DNA of 64,000 nt. Origin: Glandiceps talaboti (Eukaryota > Hemichordata > Enteropneusta > Spengelidae). The position numbers and the translations under genes are program-made. Positions 39,777-51,400 of the stretch are shown here, piece by piece. The stretch covers positions 12,961,246-13,025,245 of the forward strand of contig NC_135555.1 of NCBI RefSeq assembly GCF_964340395.1, written 5' to 3'. Position 1 is the first letter of the stretch. Each line of letters starts with the position of its first letter. The notes beneath the pieces were generated by a model, which saw only the letters and a program-made list of their open reading frames with translations, did not search any database and was not told where the DNA came from.

Positions 39777-42033
39777 AAGCACTGTACATTACGGCTATTT
39801 TTGGGTAAATAGAAAAACGTTTCGAATTTGACAAAGGTGGACACAGCCGTCACCAAGCCTCTAGAATTGATGTCGCTACAGTTTAAAGGCATTGGGTTGG
39901 ATCGCAAGGCAATATATTAGACGTTTTCATGGCTGAAAAGTCAGCGCCAAAACGCTTATTGCCTACAGTATTCTGACGTCAGTAACCAAATGTAATCATC
40001 GAAGCTTACCCACTAACTGCTGTTGCAATGTTTTGAACCGTACTGACTGTGACAACGAAGGCTACTTTCATTAGCGGCTCCATTTTGACAAAAAAATAGA
40101 TATTCATGTACGAATACATCAGGCCAGATCTAGTATTTGAAGTGGTAGCTAACGAGTTGTTAATATTGCAATTGGTGAATATTTATCGACCGACAGATCG
40201 TTCCGAGTGTAATGACTTTAATAGAGTTTGTGCCACTAACGATACAGGTGTATATATTAAGTCAGTATGGTAAGGGTCATTGAAGAATGAGCACTGTCAA
40301 CTCCATAAGAGAACTAATTGAAGAATTCGTACAACACTGTGTTTGAAAGGGAAAGTAGAAATTCATATTTAACAGTCTCATGTTATGAAGAAACGACCTT
40401 TAGTGGAAACGCCAAGTTAACCTATTGTATGTGCCTTGGAAATTAGAGTCTTAAACCTTTGGTGTTTAACTACCTTGTTCAAGAAAACTTAAACCAACTG
40501 TCAGCTAAAATAAAAATATTTGGGGTCAACATGCTAATTTTTTAAAATAGAGGTCAAAACGATATTAAATTATCCCATTCTTGAATCCAAAATGGCCGCC
40601 GAATATTATGTATAGGAAAATAAAACATTTTTTTTGTCACAAATTTCTCCCAGTATTTCAGAAGTACGGGCTTTCATGTGGCAGAGTTTTGAGAGATTTG
40701 AATAACTTTGATGGGAAATGGGTCCCTAAGGTACATTCTACCTTCAAATACAGAACAGTGCTGTGTATAAAGTGTGTCTAATACAAATTGTTCTTGACGG
40801 GTGGTTTGGAATAAAAACCACTAATTTGTAAACGTTCTTAATGAGCATTATAGGTAAGGTAAGGTTAAAATGGTAAAATCATGTATTCACTTTACAAGCT
40901 GTCACATCGACTTGATCGTACCGAGACGCCAATACATTGCGTTATATTCCTTTCGAAATGATGTCATATCATACACTGAAAATCTGTGCTCAATAAACCA
41001 TTTTTCCCTCTCATGCGTGATTCTAAAATTTGAAACCTAGGAAGCCAAGTGTTGGTACTAAGGCTACTGTTATTATTGAAACGACAGTGGTTATCAAATA
41101 TTGACATTAAGATCTAGATATGTAGCATTTGTGATTGTGAGTGTAACATTTCATGTCAAGTGCTCATATTTAGACAACATTGACTTTGAACATTGTAGTC
41201 GATGTAATATATATCTATTACAGTTACAGCTACAGTCATAAAATTTGATCAGATGTCTATAGTGGAGTTCGCTATAACTAGATTATCGACGTCCATTTTT
41301 AAAAGGACAAACGTGAAATTGTAGCGGAAAGGTCACTTTTTTTCAGACGTGTCTAGTACATAGTCTGCAAATCATTTATCGTATACCCTGACATTTGTCG
41401 TCTGCGATAACTTCAAAAGGTCAAATTTAACAGAATCTGATAAATATATTCTTTTCCAATGATTGTCCTGTTTGCTAAATTTAAATGAATCGAAATTGAA
41501 AGCAGAAGAAGGAGACATTTGATTGCATTCAATTTCCTATACTAATCACAATGTACTAAAGACTTGCTACACTAACAGCAAGAAAACAAAATTTAATCAA
41601 TATCTTGACCCAAATCTGCGATAAAAGACAAAGTAATGAGTCGATGTCGGCATCTTATCGTCGCTAGGACACTCTGATATTCTTCAGAGAGATAACATGC
41701 TTGATTACGTCTAAAACATCAACATACGGGCTGCGGGGACTTTAAGTCAAATGTGTATTACTTTAATCACGCTAGCATTTGAAATCAGAAAAAAGCATTG
41801 ACAAAGGCTCGAGATTAGTAACTAGGATAGACGTTCATTAGGACACTTACTGCCGCCAGGATCACTTATATGAACCCGTTTACCGTGCAAAGCTTATATG
41901 TTACGTCAACGAGCTGATTGATGTGGGTTCTACAAGAGATGATATCATTCGGTTCCCTTAGCAAGACAAGACGAGCGAAAATGTTCCATGAGCACCAGCT
42001 TTTACCATTTTCATTTAATGGCTATAGAGTTAA

Positions 42034-42092
42034 TAAGTTTACTAATGAAGGGTGGCGTGTATACTGAACTTAAAACTTCATTAGTAAACTTA
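42034..42092. repeat. Short perfect inverted repeat (17-bp arms, 25-nt loop)
   Basis: TAAGTTTACTAATGAAG at 42,034-42,050 is perfectly inverted at 42,076-42,092. The pairing stops exactly at both ends of the arms. The hairpin is shorter than a typical animal microRNA precursor. It may be a remnant of a small transposon. Confidence 0.8.
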
Positions 42093-42791
42093 CTAGTGGT
42101 CCTGAAGACCTGTTGATCCCACAAACGACCTAATCTCATGCTAACCTATATGCCAGCATAGCTTCCATGGCTTAATTACTCTACCGGTTAGCTGCGCATT
42201 GACATTCTGTTTCAAGAATTTTAAAATTGCGAATCTTTTATAATATATTTCAAATCTAATCTGTCCGGTGATTGGTTCAGAACAAGTCACGTGTGGGTAC
42301 ATTAGACTGCAACTATTCATTGTTACTATTGTCGCCTTTCACATTACGCGAATATTATCTAGGCATACGGCACAAAGACTACATCAACTTGTAAAAACTA
42401 TGGATTGTAGGGAGAAAGTGTTTTATATTTTGTGAGTAAAGCTAAAAAGTTGTAAAATAATAGATGACAACAGAAAGCACTTTCACGTTGATCTGTTCAT
42501 GTGTTGAACAATAACTCCTGTAATGTCACTACTCTGTCTGTGATTACTTGAACATGTACTGTGTTATAAAACAACTATTAAAAACCGTATTGGACTCCAG
42601 ATCCACATTAACGATGCCAATTATTCCACCTTGTAATTGTGATGTGGGTAGTATCTTACTGTGCAAATGGGCACTAATTGGCACCGAGCGGCCCTGATGA
42701 TGGTTATGTAATATAACATAAAGATATGTATTTTACAACGATATAACATTGTCGTATATTGTATTTGGGGTTTATATATTATATTATATTA

Positions 42792-42793
<2 letters not shown>

Positions 42794-42873
<80 letters not shown>
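42794..42873. repeat. (TA)n microsatellite, 80 bp
   Basis: A pure TA run to the left of the hammerhead-like segment. Confidence 0.98.
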
Positions 42874-42875
<2 letters not shown>

Positions 42876-42956
42876 AAACAAGTCACATCAAATAACAAGC
42901 AATGCATACACGGACATTTACATGTACATATCGACCTTGACAATCTCAAGTTATCA

Positions 42957-43001
42957 GTCGCCTGATGATCGCTGCGGAAGAGTGAAACTCCGAGTAACGA
43001 C
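42957..43001 (+). ncRNA. Candidate hammerhead ribozyme, type I-like, probably degenerate
   Basis: The catalytic-core letters occur in the right order. CTGATGA is at 42,962-42,968 and GAAA at 42,984-42,987. A mini-stem III follows (ACTC with GAGT, or ACT/AGT with a CCG loop). The expected cleavage triplet GTA ends at 42,996. Stem I can form from GTCG (42,957-42,960) with CGAC (42,998-43,001), but the innermost C-A pair is mismatched. Stem II (42,969-42,983) pairs only partly (C-G, G.A, C-G, U-A around a 5-base loop, with U.U next to the core). From family knowledge, short-stem-III type I hammerheads occur in animal retroelements such as Penelope-like elements and retrozymes. The unique 170-bp segment carrying it lies between two (TA)n tracts. 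Whether it cleaves is unknown. Confidence 0.45.
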
Positions 43002-43040
43002 ATATATCATCCCCTTTCTCTGGATTAAGTCTATAATGCT

Positions 43041-43198
<158 letters not shown>

Positions 43199-44099
43199 AT
43201 ATTATGATTGACATTTATCAATTTATCGTTTGTATCTGACAGTGTCGTGCCAGCTACAAATGTCACACACGGGACTTTTTTTATCCAAATCACACTTTCT
43301 GAAAGGTTAAAGGGTGAATATGCCAATTACAGGTAAAACTCATACTGATAGGTATAAATGAATGTAGAATAGTGCCTATTCCCCAAGTTCTTCCCAACTA
43401 TTCAATACTACTTTGTGTCTATCCCCATCCCTTTAGTTTTCCAATAAATAAACGCAGCTGATTAATAACATATATTGAGCAAATCATTAAGCTTTCATTA
43501 CGATAAATGACCCCATGTGAGCGTTGTCCAATTAGGAAGCATATAAATCAGTGTTGGAGGTCATCCTGTTTTATTCCCAATTTCCTGACCACAGAGAATG
43601 CTGAGTTAGCCCAATTCACTGAGTACTGAACGCGTTTAATACAAGCAACTTTAACAAATGTCGGTTGCGTATCATGCAAGGAAGAGGCGAGGGGTCATCC
43701 AATCAGTATAACATCACTTTCAGTAATCAGCCTATTCTAGTTTCCCTGAAGGTTTGCACCACATCTCATCTCATAATTTCTTGATTTCATTTTTTTCGAC
43801 CTTGGAATATTATGATCATGATTACCGCGACTCTTTCCTCAAAATGAAAGAAGGTACTATTATTGTTATTATTATTATTATCTACATGGGCATGACTGTA
43901 TATAATGTACAAAATAAATGATATTTTAGCTTAGAATAGGGGTGAAGTTGTTCAGGCAGTGTGGAATAATATAAGATGTAGATGTCTGTATGAATCATGT
44001 CATACCTACTGAGTCATATGTTGCAAGCAATGATGGAAAGTGTGAAAAGATAGATAGGTCTCTTATTCTCTTGCCATGCTTTTTTACTAATATTACATT

Positions 44100-44830
44100 C
44101 TGACTATTTACCAGTTTGTGTTATTATTTACACATTTATGGACCTATATGTGTTAATAATCACCATTTACCTGTTCGTTTTATTATTGTCCAATTCGTAT
44201 TATTAATGACCAGTTTGCCTTATTATTGACCAATTCGTGTTATTAATGACCCGTTGGTCTTATTATTCATTGTTTTTATTATTGACGCATTTGTCTTGTT
44301 ATTGACTTATTTGTTATTGACTTGCTTTTCTTATCATTGATCAATTTATATTATCATTAACATAATTGTCTTATTATTGACCAATTCATCTTATTATTAG
44401 CGCATTTGTCTTAATATATATTCGTATTAATCCATTTGTTTTGTTATTGACCTCTGTGTCTTATTATTGTCATAACTATATTGTTATCAAGCTGTTTGTC
44501 TTATTATTGATCCATTTCTGTTATTATTGACCCACGTTTTATTTTTGACCTACCTAGATTGTTATTCACCTACCCATCTTATTTTTGACCTACTTACATT
44601 ATAACTGGTGTACCATTGGTATTATTCACTGTAAGTGCTCTTTCGTCTTATATAATTGAAATAATTCTATTATTTCATATCCCTATGTTATTATTACCCC
44701 ATTTACGTTGTTTACTCAGTTATGTAATCATTGATCCATTTGTGTTATTACTTAAAATCACTGCTGTTATTTTTCCTGTATACGTCATTAGTCATCTATC
44801 TGTGCTATTTTTAACCTGTGCTTTATTCTG
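44100..44830. repeat. Degenerate ~20-bp tandem repeat, TTATTATTGACC(A/C)ATTTGT type
   Basis: Over about 700 bp, units resembling TTATTATTGACCAATTTGTC recur at about 20-23 bp spacing, with many substitutions and small length changes. It is T-rich on the plus strand. The long plus-strand frame at 44,616-44,831 is a by-product. Confidence 0.8.
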
Positions 44831-47199
44831 ACTCAGACTATTCCAACCACTTGAGTTTGGTTGGCATGATCCCTCTGCGCTTGCGAATTGGTTACCATGC
44901 GGAAAGAGCCTCAAATATTCTATTGAAAGCTTTAAACTTTAAAGAATAACCAGTCAGTTCAGGTGATGACTATTTGCAATGACAATGTGTGTGGTTTATT
45001 TTTTTTCGATCAAAAGTGAGATAAAAACACCGAGATAATTTGGTTAGTGTAATTTTGTTTGTGTAATGTATTTTTATTTTTACAAATTGCCAAGATAACA
45101 CCCTAGTCCCCTGTAATCAGTATTGTGCAATGCCGTAGGTAGACCTTAATTCGACAGACCGAGCCGTCTCTTCTAAACGTGTCATGCTGCGCCTTTTTAT
45201 CATGTGAAAAGAACCAATTATACACGGAACACTGTCCAATAGAGACTCGGCCCTCCAATCAAACATTTCAATAGCAACATCGTCAGGGGAAAGAACTTTG
45301 ATAAATGAAAAATGTCGGATGTATATGCAAAATGACATGAATCCATGCGGGAAATCAACTAGCACTACATAGAGGAGATTTATGCGAGATTTGTCGAGTT
45401 TCATTGCAGAGCTTTTCACCCTCAAGATACTCAAGGAAATCTGATTACGGCGATTAACGACAGCAGCAGAATTTACTTAATTTCTTTGACCTTTGTTAAA
45501 CCGAAAATTTATTACAAACCTAGACATAAAATAGCCCATTGGTGTTAATTTAAGAGAGTTTAGCCAAGGGGTATGTGTTGTAGTTTTACATTGAAAGAAG
45601 TACCTTTCCTGACATGCAATGAGATGGCCAACGTGATAAGCACAATATGCTGTATGTATATGTTGCATATGTAATTATTCAAATTGGGGCAGAGGTTGTG
45701 CAGTGTCATATCCATTGACTGCATAGGAAGTTAAGACAAAAAGCAAGATTTAGTGTAAGAGGGAAACAATACAGTGAAAAATGAGTGAACGAATGAGAGA
45801 ATGCATCAGAGTGTATTTTTTAATTGTGTCTTTGGGTTGTCAACTTGCCGCATATGAATAGACTCCTCAAATAAACTACCAAAAATTAGTATTTTCATTT
45901 ACTGTATATATATATTGTTGGAATTATTTTGCCATGCAGAACTTCAGATGCTATGCACTGCTAATAAACAAATACAGGTTTGTTGCAACAGCTTGAGTGC
46001 TATTTTATTAAGACATCCACTTTTAAGTTTGAACAATTTCCTAATCCAGACCAGTTTCAGGTTACGTCATTATTTAGCTAATATACACAAGTACAATAAA
46101 CTGTTCACAGAATACCAATACAGGCGTCAAGCCGTGTATACTCTGACAGCGCTCGCCTGGTTACAAATGTGTTTTAAAATGTATGCCTTCCCAACTTGAT
46201 AATACGCAATTTCGTTTATTTGGTGATCACGTATTTATTATCAATTCGTGATGCAATTCGTGCACTTAGTTTGATTTAAAAACCGCGTGGCATCCCGGAG
46301 GATAGAGAAAGCACGTAAAATGTTTAGCTCTATCCTACGTGATGGTTAAAACGCTGCGAACGAACATAGCTATACAAATATGTGATTGAAAATGATACTT
46401 GAAATAACAGTGACAGCGGGGTCTGACCCTTGACCTTTGACAAGGTCAACATGGCCCCAATGTTTGCACCTTCGTAGCCTTACACAAATAGGTTACCTTT
46501 TGCCCGCCTTTGTACTCAAGCTAACGACAATTAATTGCAAACAGTATACTTCAACTTCGAAGCTATCCTTAAAATAGATTCCACATGAGCCCGGCAAAGT
46601 TTAACGTTGGACCTTCTTGCTTGCACAAAACGTAAACTTTATTTGGGAAACGTGTCTTAATTAAGCATGCGCATTGAAGGCTTTGTATTTATCCGGAAGG
46701 GCGCAAAGTATAGACTGATGTGTGGAACCGAATCGATTTGTCTGAGTGTTCCAAAATTGGTCGTTTAATTTGTTTTCATTGATTCGTTTATGAAGTCCAT
46801 ACTTTTCTTGAACAAATAATCAGTCAACTCTCCGGGAGTTCAGCAGCTTGTCTCGCTGTGTTTCTTGACTTTTATACAAATATCTAGGACTCGTTTTCAC
46901 GCTGCGTTGTTAGCTGTCTAAACATTATATGTCCAGGATAATGCAGTGAAAACCTGCAAGCTGATTTCATTTTGTTTTTAAATTCAAGTGAATTACACGT
47001 CAAAGATAACTTGGCAGATGGAAACTATCCAGTAGATACATTTGGATTGCTTTAATAATGATTATATAATCATGAAAGAACGTGTCTTGTGCACTGAGAT
47101 ATTATGTACGACCTGTATCGATGCAACGTTATTAACAGGAGTGATCGATGTTTATGTCTCCAAAACCCAGTAAACATTGTCAGTGGAAAATGGGGTTGA

Positions 47200-47900
47200 T
47201 TTTTAGCATATGAGTAAATTCGTATGTGGCAAACTGATGTAAAGTCGGTCGTGGTAAGTGAATAAATTCGTGTGTAGCAAACTGAGGTAAAGTTGGTCGT
47301 GGTAAGTGAATAAATTCGTGTGTAGCAAACTGAGGTAAAGTTGGTCGTGGTAAGTGAATAAATTCGTGTGTAGCAAACTGAGGTAAAGTTGGTCGTGGTA
47401 AGTGAATAAATTCATGTGTAGCAAACTGAGGTAAAGTTGGTCGTGGTAAGTGAATAAATTCATGTGTAGCAAACTGAGGTAAAGTTGGTCGTGGTAAGTG
47501 AATAAATTCGTGTGTAGCAAACTGGGGTAAAGTTGGTCGTGGTAAGTGAATAAATTCGTGTGTAGCAAACTGAGGTAAAGTTGGTCGTGGTAAGTGAATA
47601 AATTCGTGTGTAGCAAACTGAGGTAAAGTTGGTCGTGGTAAGTGAATAAATTCCTGTGTAGCAAACTGAGGTAAAGTTGGTCGTGGTAAGTGAATAAATT
47701 CATGTGTAGCAAACTGAGGTAAAGTTGGTCGTGGTAAGTGAATAAATTCGTGTGTTGCAACCTGAGGTAGAGTTGGTCGTGGTAAGTGAATAAATTCATG
47801 TGTAGCAAACTGAGGTAAAGTTGGTCGTCGTGTGTAGCAACCTGAGGTAAAGTTGGTCGTCGTGAGGTAAAGTTGGTCGCGATAAGTGAATAAATTCGTA
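47200..47900. repeat. 48-bp minisatellite, about 13 copies
   Basis: The unit contains GTAAGTGAATAAATTCGTGT followed by GTAGCAAACTGAGGTAAAGT and TGGTCGTG. Copies are 90% or more alike from about 47,236 to 47,830, after which partial units follow. The length is a multiple of three, so two minus-strand frames stay open and translate to 16-residue repeats (LPRPTLPQFATHEFIH and a shifted reading). No coding evidence beyond the open frame exists. Confidence 0.95.
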
Positions 47901-48480
47901 TGTAGCAAATTGAAGTAAAGTTGGTGGCGATAAATATGCAAATTTTGTGTGGCTAACCTCAGACCAATATGGTCTGAGGGCTAACTGAGGCAAAGTTGCG
48001 TGTGGTAATTGAGGTAAATTCATGTGTGGGAAAGTTATTGAAGTAAAGATGCCGTTGGTAAAGTGACGGAGGGTTGCTTAGGATAATTGACATACATCTT
48101 CATGGGATAAAATGGGGGAAGTTATCTTCAGGTAATTATAAACGTAAGGTAAAGTCTGCGGTGAATGATGTACATATATATGGAGCAAAATGAGGTAAAG
48201 TTGTCGATAGTAAAGTGAGGTTAACTTGTATATGACAAAGTACAATTATCGTGAGGCAAAGTTGAGGTAAAGTAAAGGTTATCATGGGGTAAAGTAGTCT
48301 ATGATAAAGTAAGTGGTAGGGAGATAACGTTGTCGATTATAAAATGTGGGGAAAGATGTCTATGAAGTGAAAGTTTATGTGGTAAAAGGAGTTGAATTTA
48401 TCGTGAGGTAAAAGGAACTCAAGCTGTCTATGATGAATGAGGTTAAGTTGAAAACGAGGTACACTTGAGGAGTAAAATTG
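47900..48480. repeat. Degenerate flank of the minisatellite (GAGGTAAAGTTG-type short repeats)
   Basis: Words such as GAGGTAAAGTTG, GGTAAAGT and TGAGGTAA recur at irregular 20-40 bp spacing with increasing divergence from the 48-bp array. This looks like the older edge of the same tandem array, or the short repeats it expanded from. Confidence 0.7.
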
Positions 48481-51400
48481 CATCTGTTAAATGAAGTAAT
48501 GTTTTAATAATCATATACTGTTGATGGTCGTTTATGAAGTAATATTCTCTGTTTATTCGCACAGAGCAGGTATGTATTGACTTATCTGGCGTCGAAGTAA
48601 CACCATTTAATTTCAGTCTTGACGCCCCGACTTAACTACGTACATTTCAATGAACTTGGTCATGTATCTACAACAAATCCTGACTGTCGGGAATTATAAA
48701 GTTACAGTCACTATCGTTACAACATGTGGAAGGTACATTTTGCCGACCGAACGACGCCAGGTATATGTTCTTTAATGATGAACTTGCTGATTACCTTTTC
48801 CCCGCAGATCAATACACTTTATATCGACTGGATAATGGCAAAAACTACATCACTTTGTGACCGTCTACACACTTACAACAAGCTTGTATAATTGACTAGA
48901 TGGCCAGTATGCAACTTCAATCATGTCTGGGACGTTATTGGTTAAAAAGCCACTGGCGACAATCGATGTTAGAGTCGTTTTCACATAGCGAAAGATTTCA
49001 AGTTGCCTTTTCTTAGAACGTAGACTAGGAAATTGAGGATCAAGGAATGGGAAATGTACGGAATTGCTATTTTACGTTTATAATGAGTACCTTTAATGGG
49101 TTTCTAATGATGCTTAACAGGAGTGAACTTCTTCCGTATAGATTTCTATGAGTATTGGATCCATGACATCCCTACAAGTTCGTGAAATCTCTCGTTGATG
49201 GATGCACTATTTTCAACACAAACTAACGCTGATAACATTTTATTTAATTTTATGATGAGGTGTCGGCCTGTTGGACGGGATTATCTTTCTAGAGGCTTCA
49301 TACTGTCTGTCTCAGGCGAAATCTTCCTCTAAACTCTATCTGTCTAGCAGTATTGTAATGAAACATTTTAGTTGGCAGGTACACTACTAATCATCGTACC
49401 CGTGGGTAGTCTTACAGATAAAGAATTGGAGAATTTAATACTTCCGCTATGTAGCAATTTGCAATGCTGTCGGTTTCTGTGATTAGAGAAAGATATATAG
49501 TTACCAAGTAAAATTATGTGCATAAAGCGTGGAAATCCATGGTTGGTCGTTACTCGTAACATGCTATTATTACATATTAAAACCTCCAACAGAAACTACA
49601 CTGAAACCGCTATAAAGTGTGTGGGGGGGGGGGGAGCCAACACGTTTCTTATACAGCAGTGCTTCTTGAATGATTTAAAGGACCTTGGCTGAAATGGAAA
49701 GGGAGACCTGAAAAAGCGTCTGTCAAAACAAAATGTCGTCATAGCTCCTAACTGAGAAGTTACCATTTAAAATACACGGTCACCATTGTTTTGAAATGTT
49801 AAAAAACGATTATTAGTAACCCAACAGAAAGGTTACAGCACACAATAACTAGCACGCTGCTAAAATTTAGTATTTTTGTTTGAGACTGCATAGCATGCAT
49901 GTGACTGCAAGTTTACGCTGTATTTCGAATAACTAAAGCATTCTACTCCTGCAGTTGTTCAGCACCAGAAACGCATTATTTTGCTAACATTCACAATATT
50001 TAGAAAATTAATATTTCGTTGACAAATTGGAGCAATATTCACGACAATATGAAGGGGAACGTATTGTCGGATAGCCATAGTAGGTGCCATAATTTCTTGA
50101 TACAGGCATTAAACAACAGCTGAATTTAGGCACTGTGTTCGCATAGCACCCATGATGCAAAGCGCGACAGCTGAGTTGCTTCAAGAGCAAGTTCATATTT
50201 ATGTTGGCCTGCACTGTTGAAAGGTTCTAATTACAATCACAATAGTTGGTTAAGGTTGTGTGACACCGAAATAATTTAAAATCAACGTTAAGTCTATCAT
50301 CAGTCCTGACTGGCTCGGTCAAGTCCAATATCACTGGACTTGCTGAGGACATCAATACTTCGACATCTCTTATTCGCGTGTTAGCAGTTTCCCATGTAAC
50401 TAGTTATTCCAATATATTGACACACATCATCATCATAAAAGGTTAATAATAAACTTTATACAATTACAAATTTATGCACTATAGTTAGCTGTCTTGTTCA
50501 ATAGTGTCATGTGTTTTGAAAATTGGTCTTTCAACATTAAATATTAACGCATAGAAATTGTAAAGTATCCGTCACAAAGGCCATCACCAAAGCTGTTATC
50601 GATGTTTTTTTTCTGAGAGGTAATGGATTTATTGTCGACTGTTTTCCCCAACGGTCGAATGCTTTCTGTGTTACAGGAAAGTGGGATAATTGACAAGCGA
50701 CCTTGAAGTCGAAACAGACACGCAAATATTATTCCAGAGGTCAACATTATAATCGCGTCTTTCCCGCTTGTGACAGACGTTATGAAAATCCAATATTCAC
50801 CAATACTGACTGTAGGGTGAAAGAAACATCGGTCGTTAACCTCTAAAGCTCAGTTCCAAAAAAAAACTGTGACGGGGATTATGTAAAGCATAACATATAT
50901 ATAGGAAATTTACTTTTGTCTGTTAATGCGAAGCAGGAAAGCACCCATAAACGGCATCTGGAAGGCCAGAAAGTACACCTGTCAATCAAAACTTAATTGC
51001 TACTTTGCAATTAGTTAGAGATATGATAGTCTGCGTCGAGTTACACTGGTATAATCGTTCGAAATTCGCTGTTACCATCTGTACAGTGCAGTGAGAACTG
51101 CTGGGAGGCTTTGGTCGTGTGTATATATGTTACAAGATATATGCATATAAGTATGTAATTTGATATACCTATGTACTCATCTTAGGTATTGTTCAAGAAA
51201 CAGAGTATGAATGATTGATCATTAATTACAACCCCTTGAATTATTTAAGTGGAGTACCTCAGTCTCCTCAGATGTGCCGTCCTAAATTTCAGCCACGTTT
51301 CCGCTAACATTTTCGTAACTTTTTCTTTTCAAATTTGTAACATATTCACCTTAATTGTAACCTACGTCTAGATTTATATGAAATGTTTCAAAATCATATT

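Noticed and set aside
41854-41924. Minus-strand segment between a good acceptor (CTCTTGTAG) and a GTAAGT donor
   Set aside because: All three frames contain a stop, so it cannot be an internal coding exon.
45117-45434. 105-codon minus-strand frame
   Set aside because: It shows no domain, no signal peptide and no suitable splice junctions.
47180-47941. 253-codon minus-strand frame as a repeat protein
   Set aside because: A second frame on the same strand is equally open, because the 48-bp unit is a multiple of three. There is no signal peptide, domain or exon boundary that links it to the host gene.
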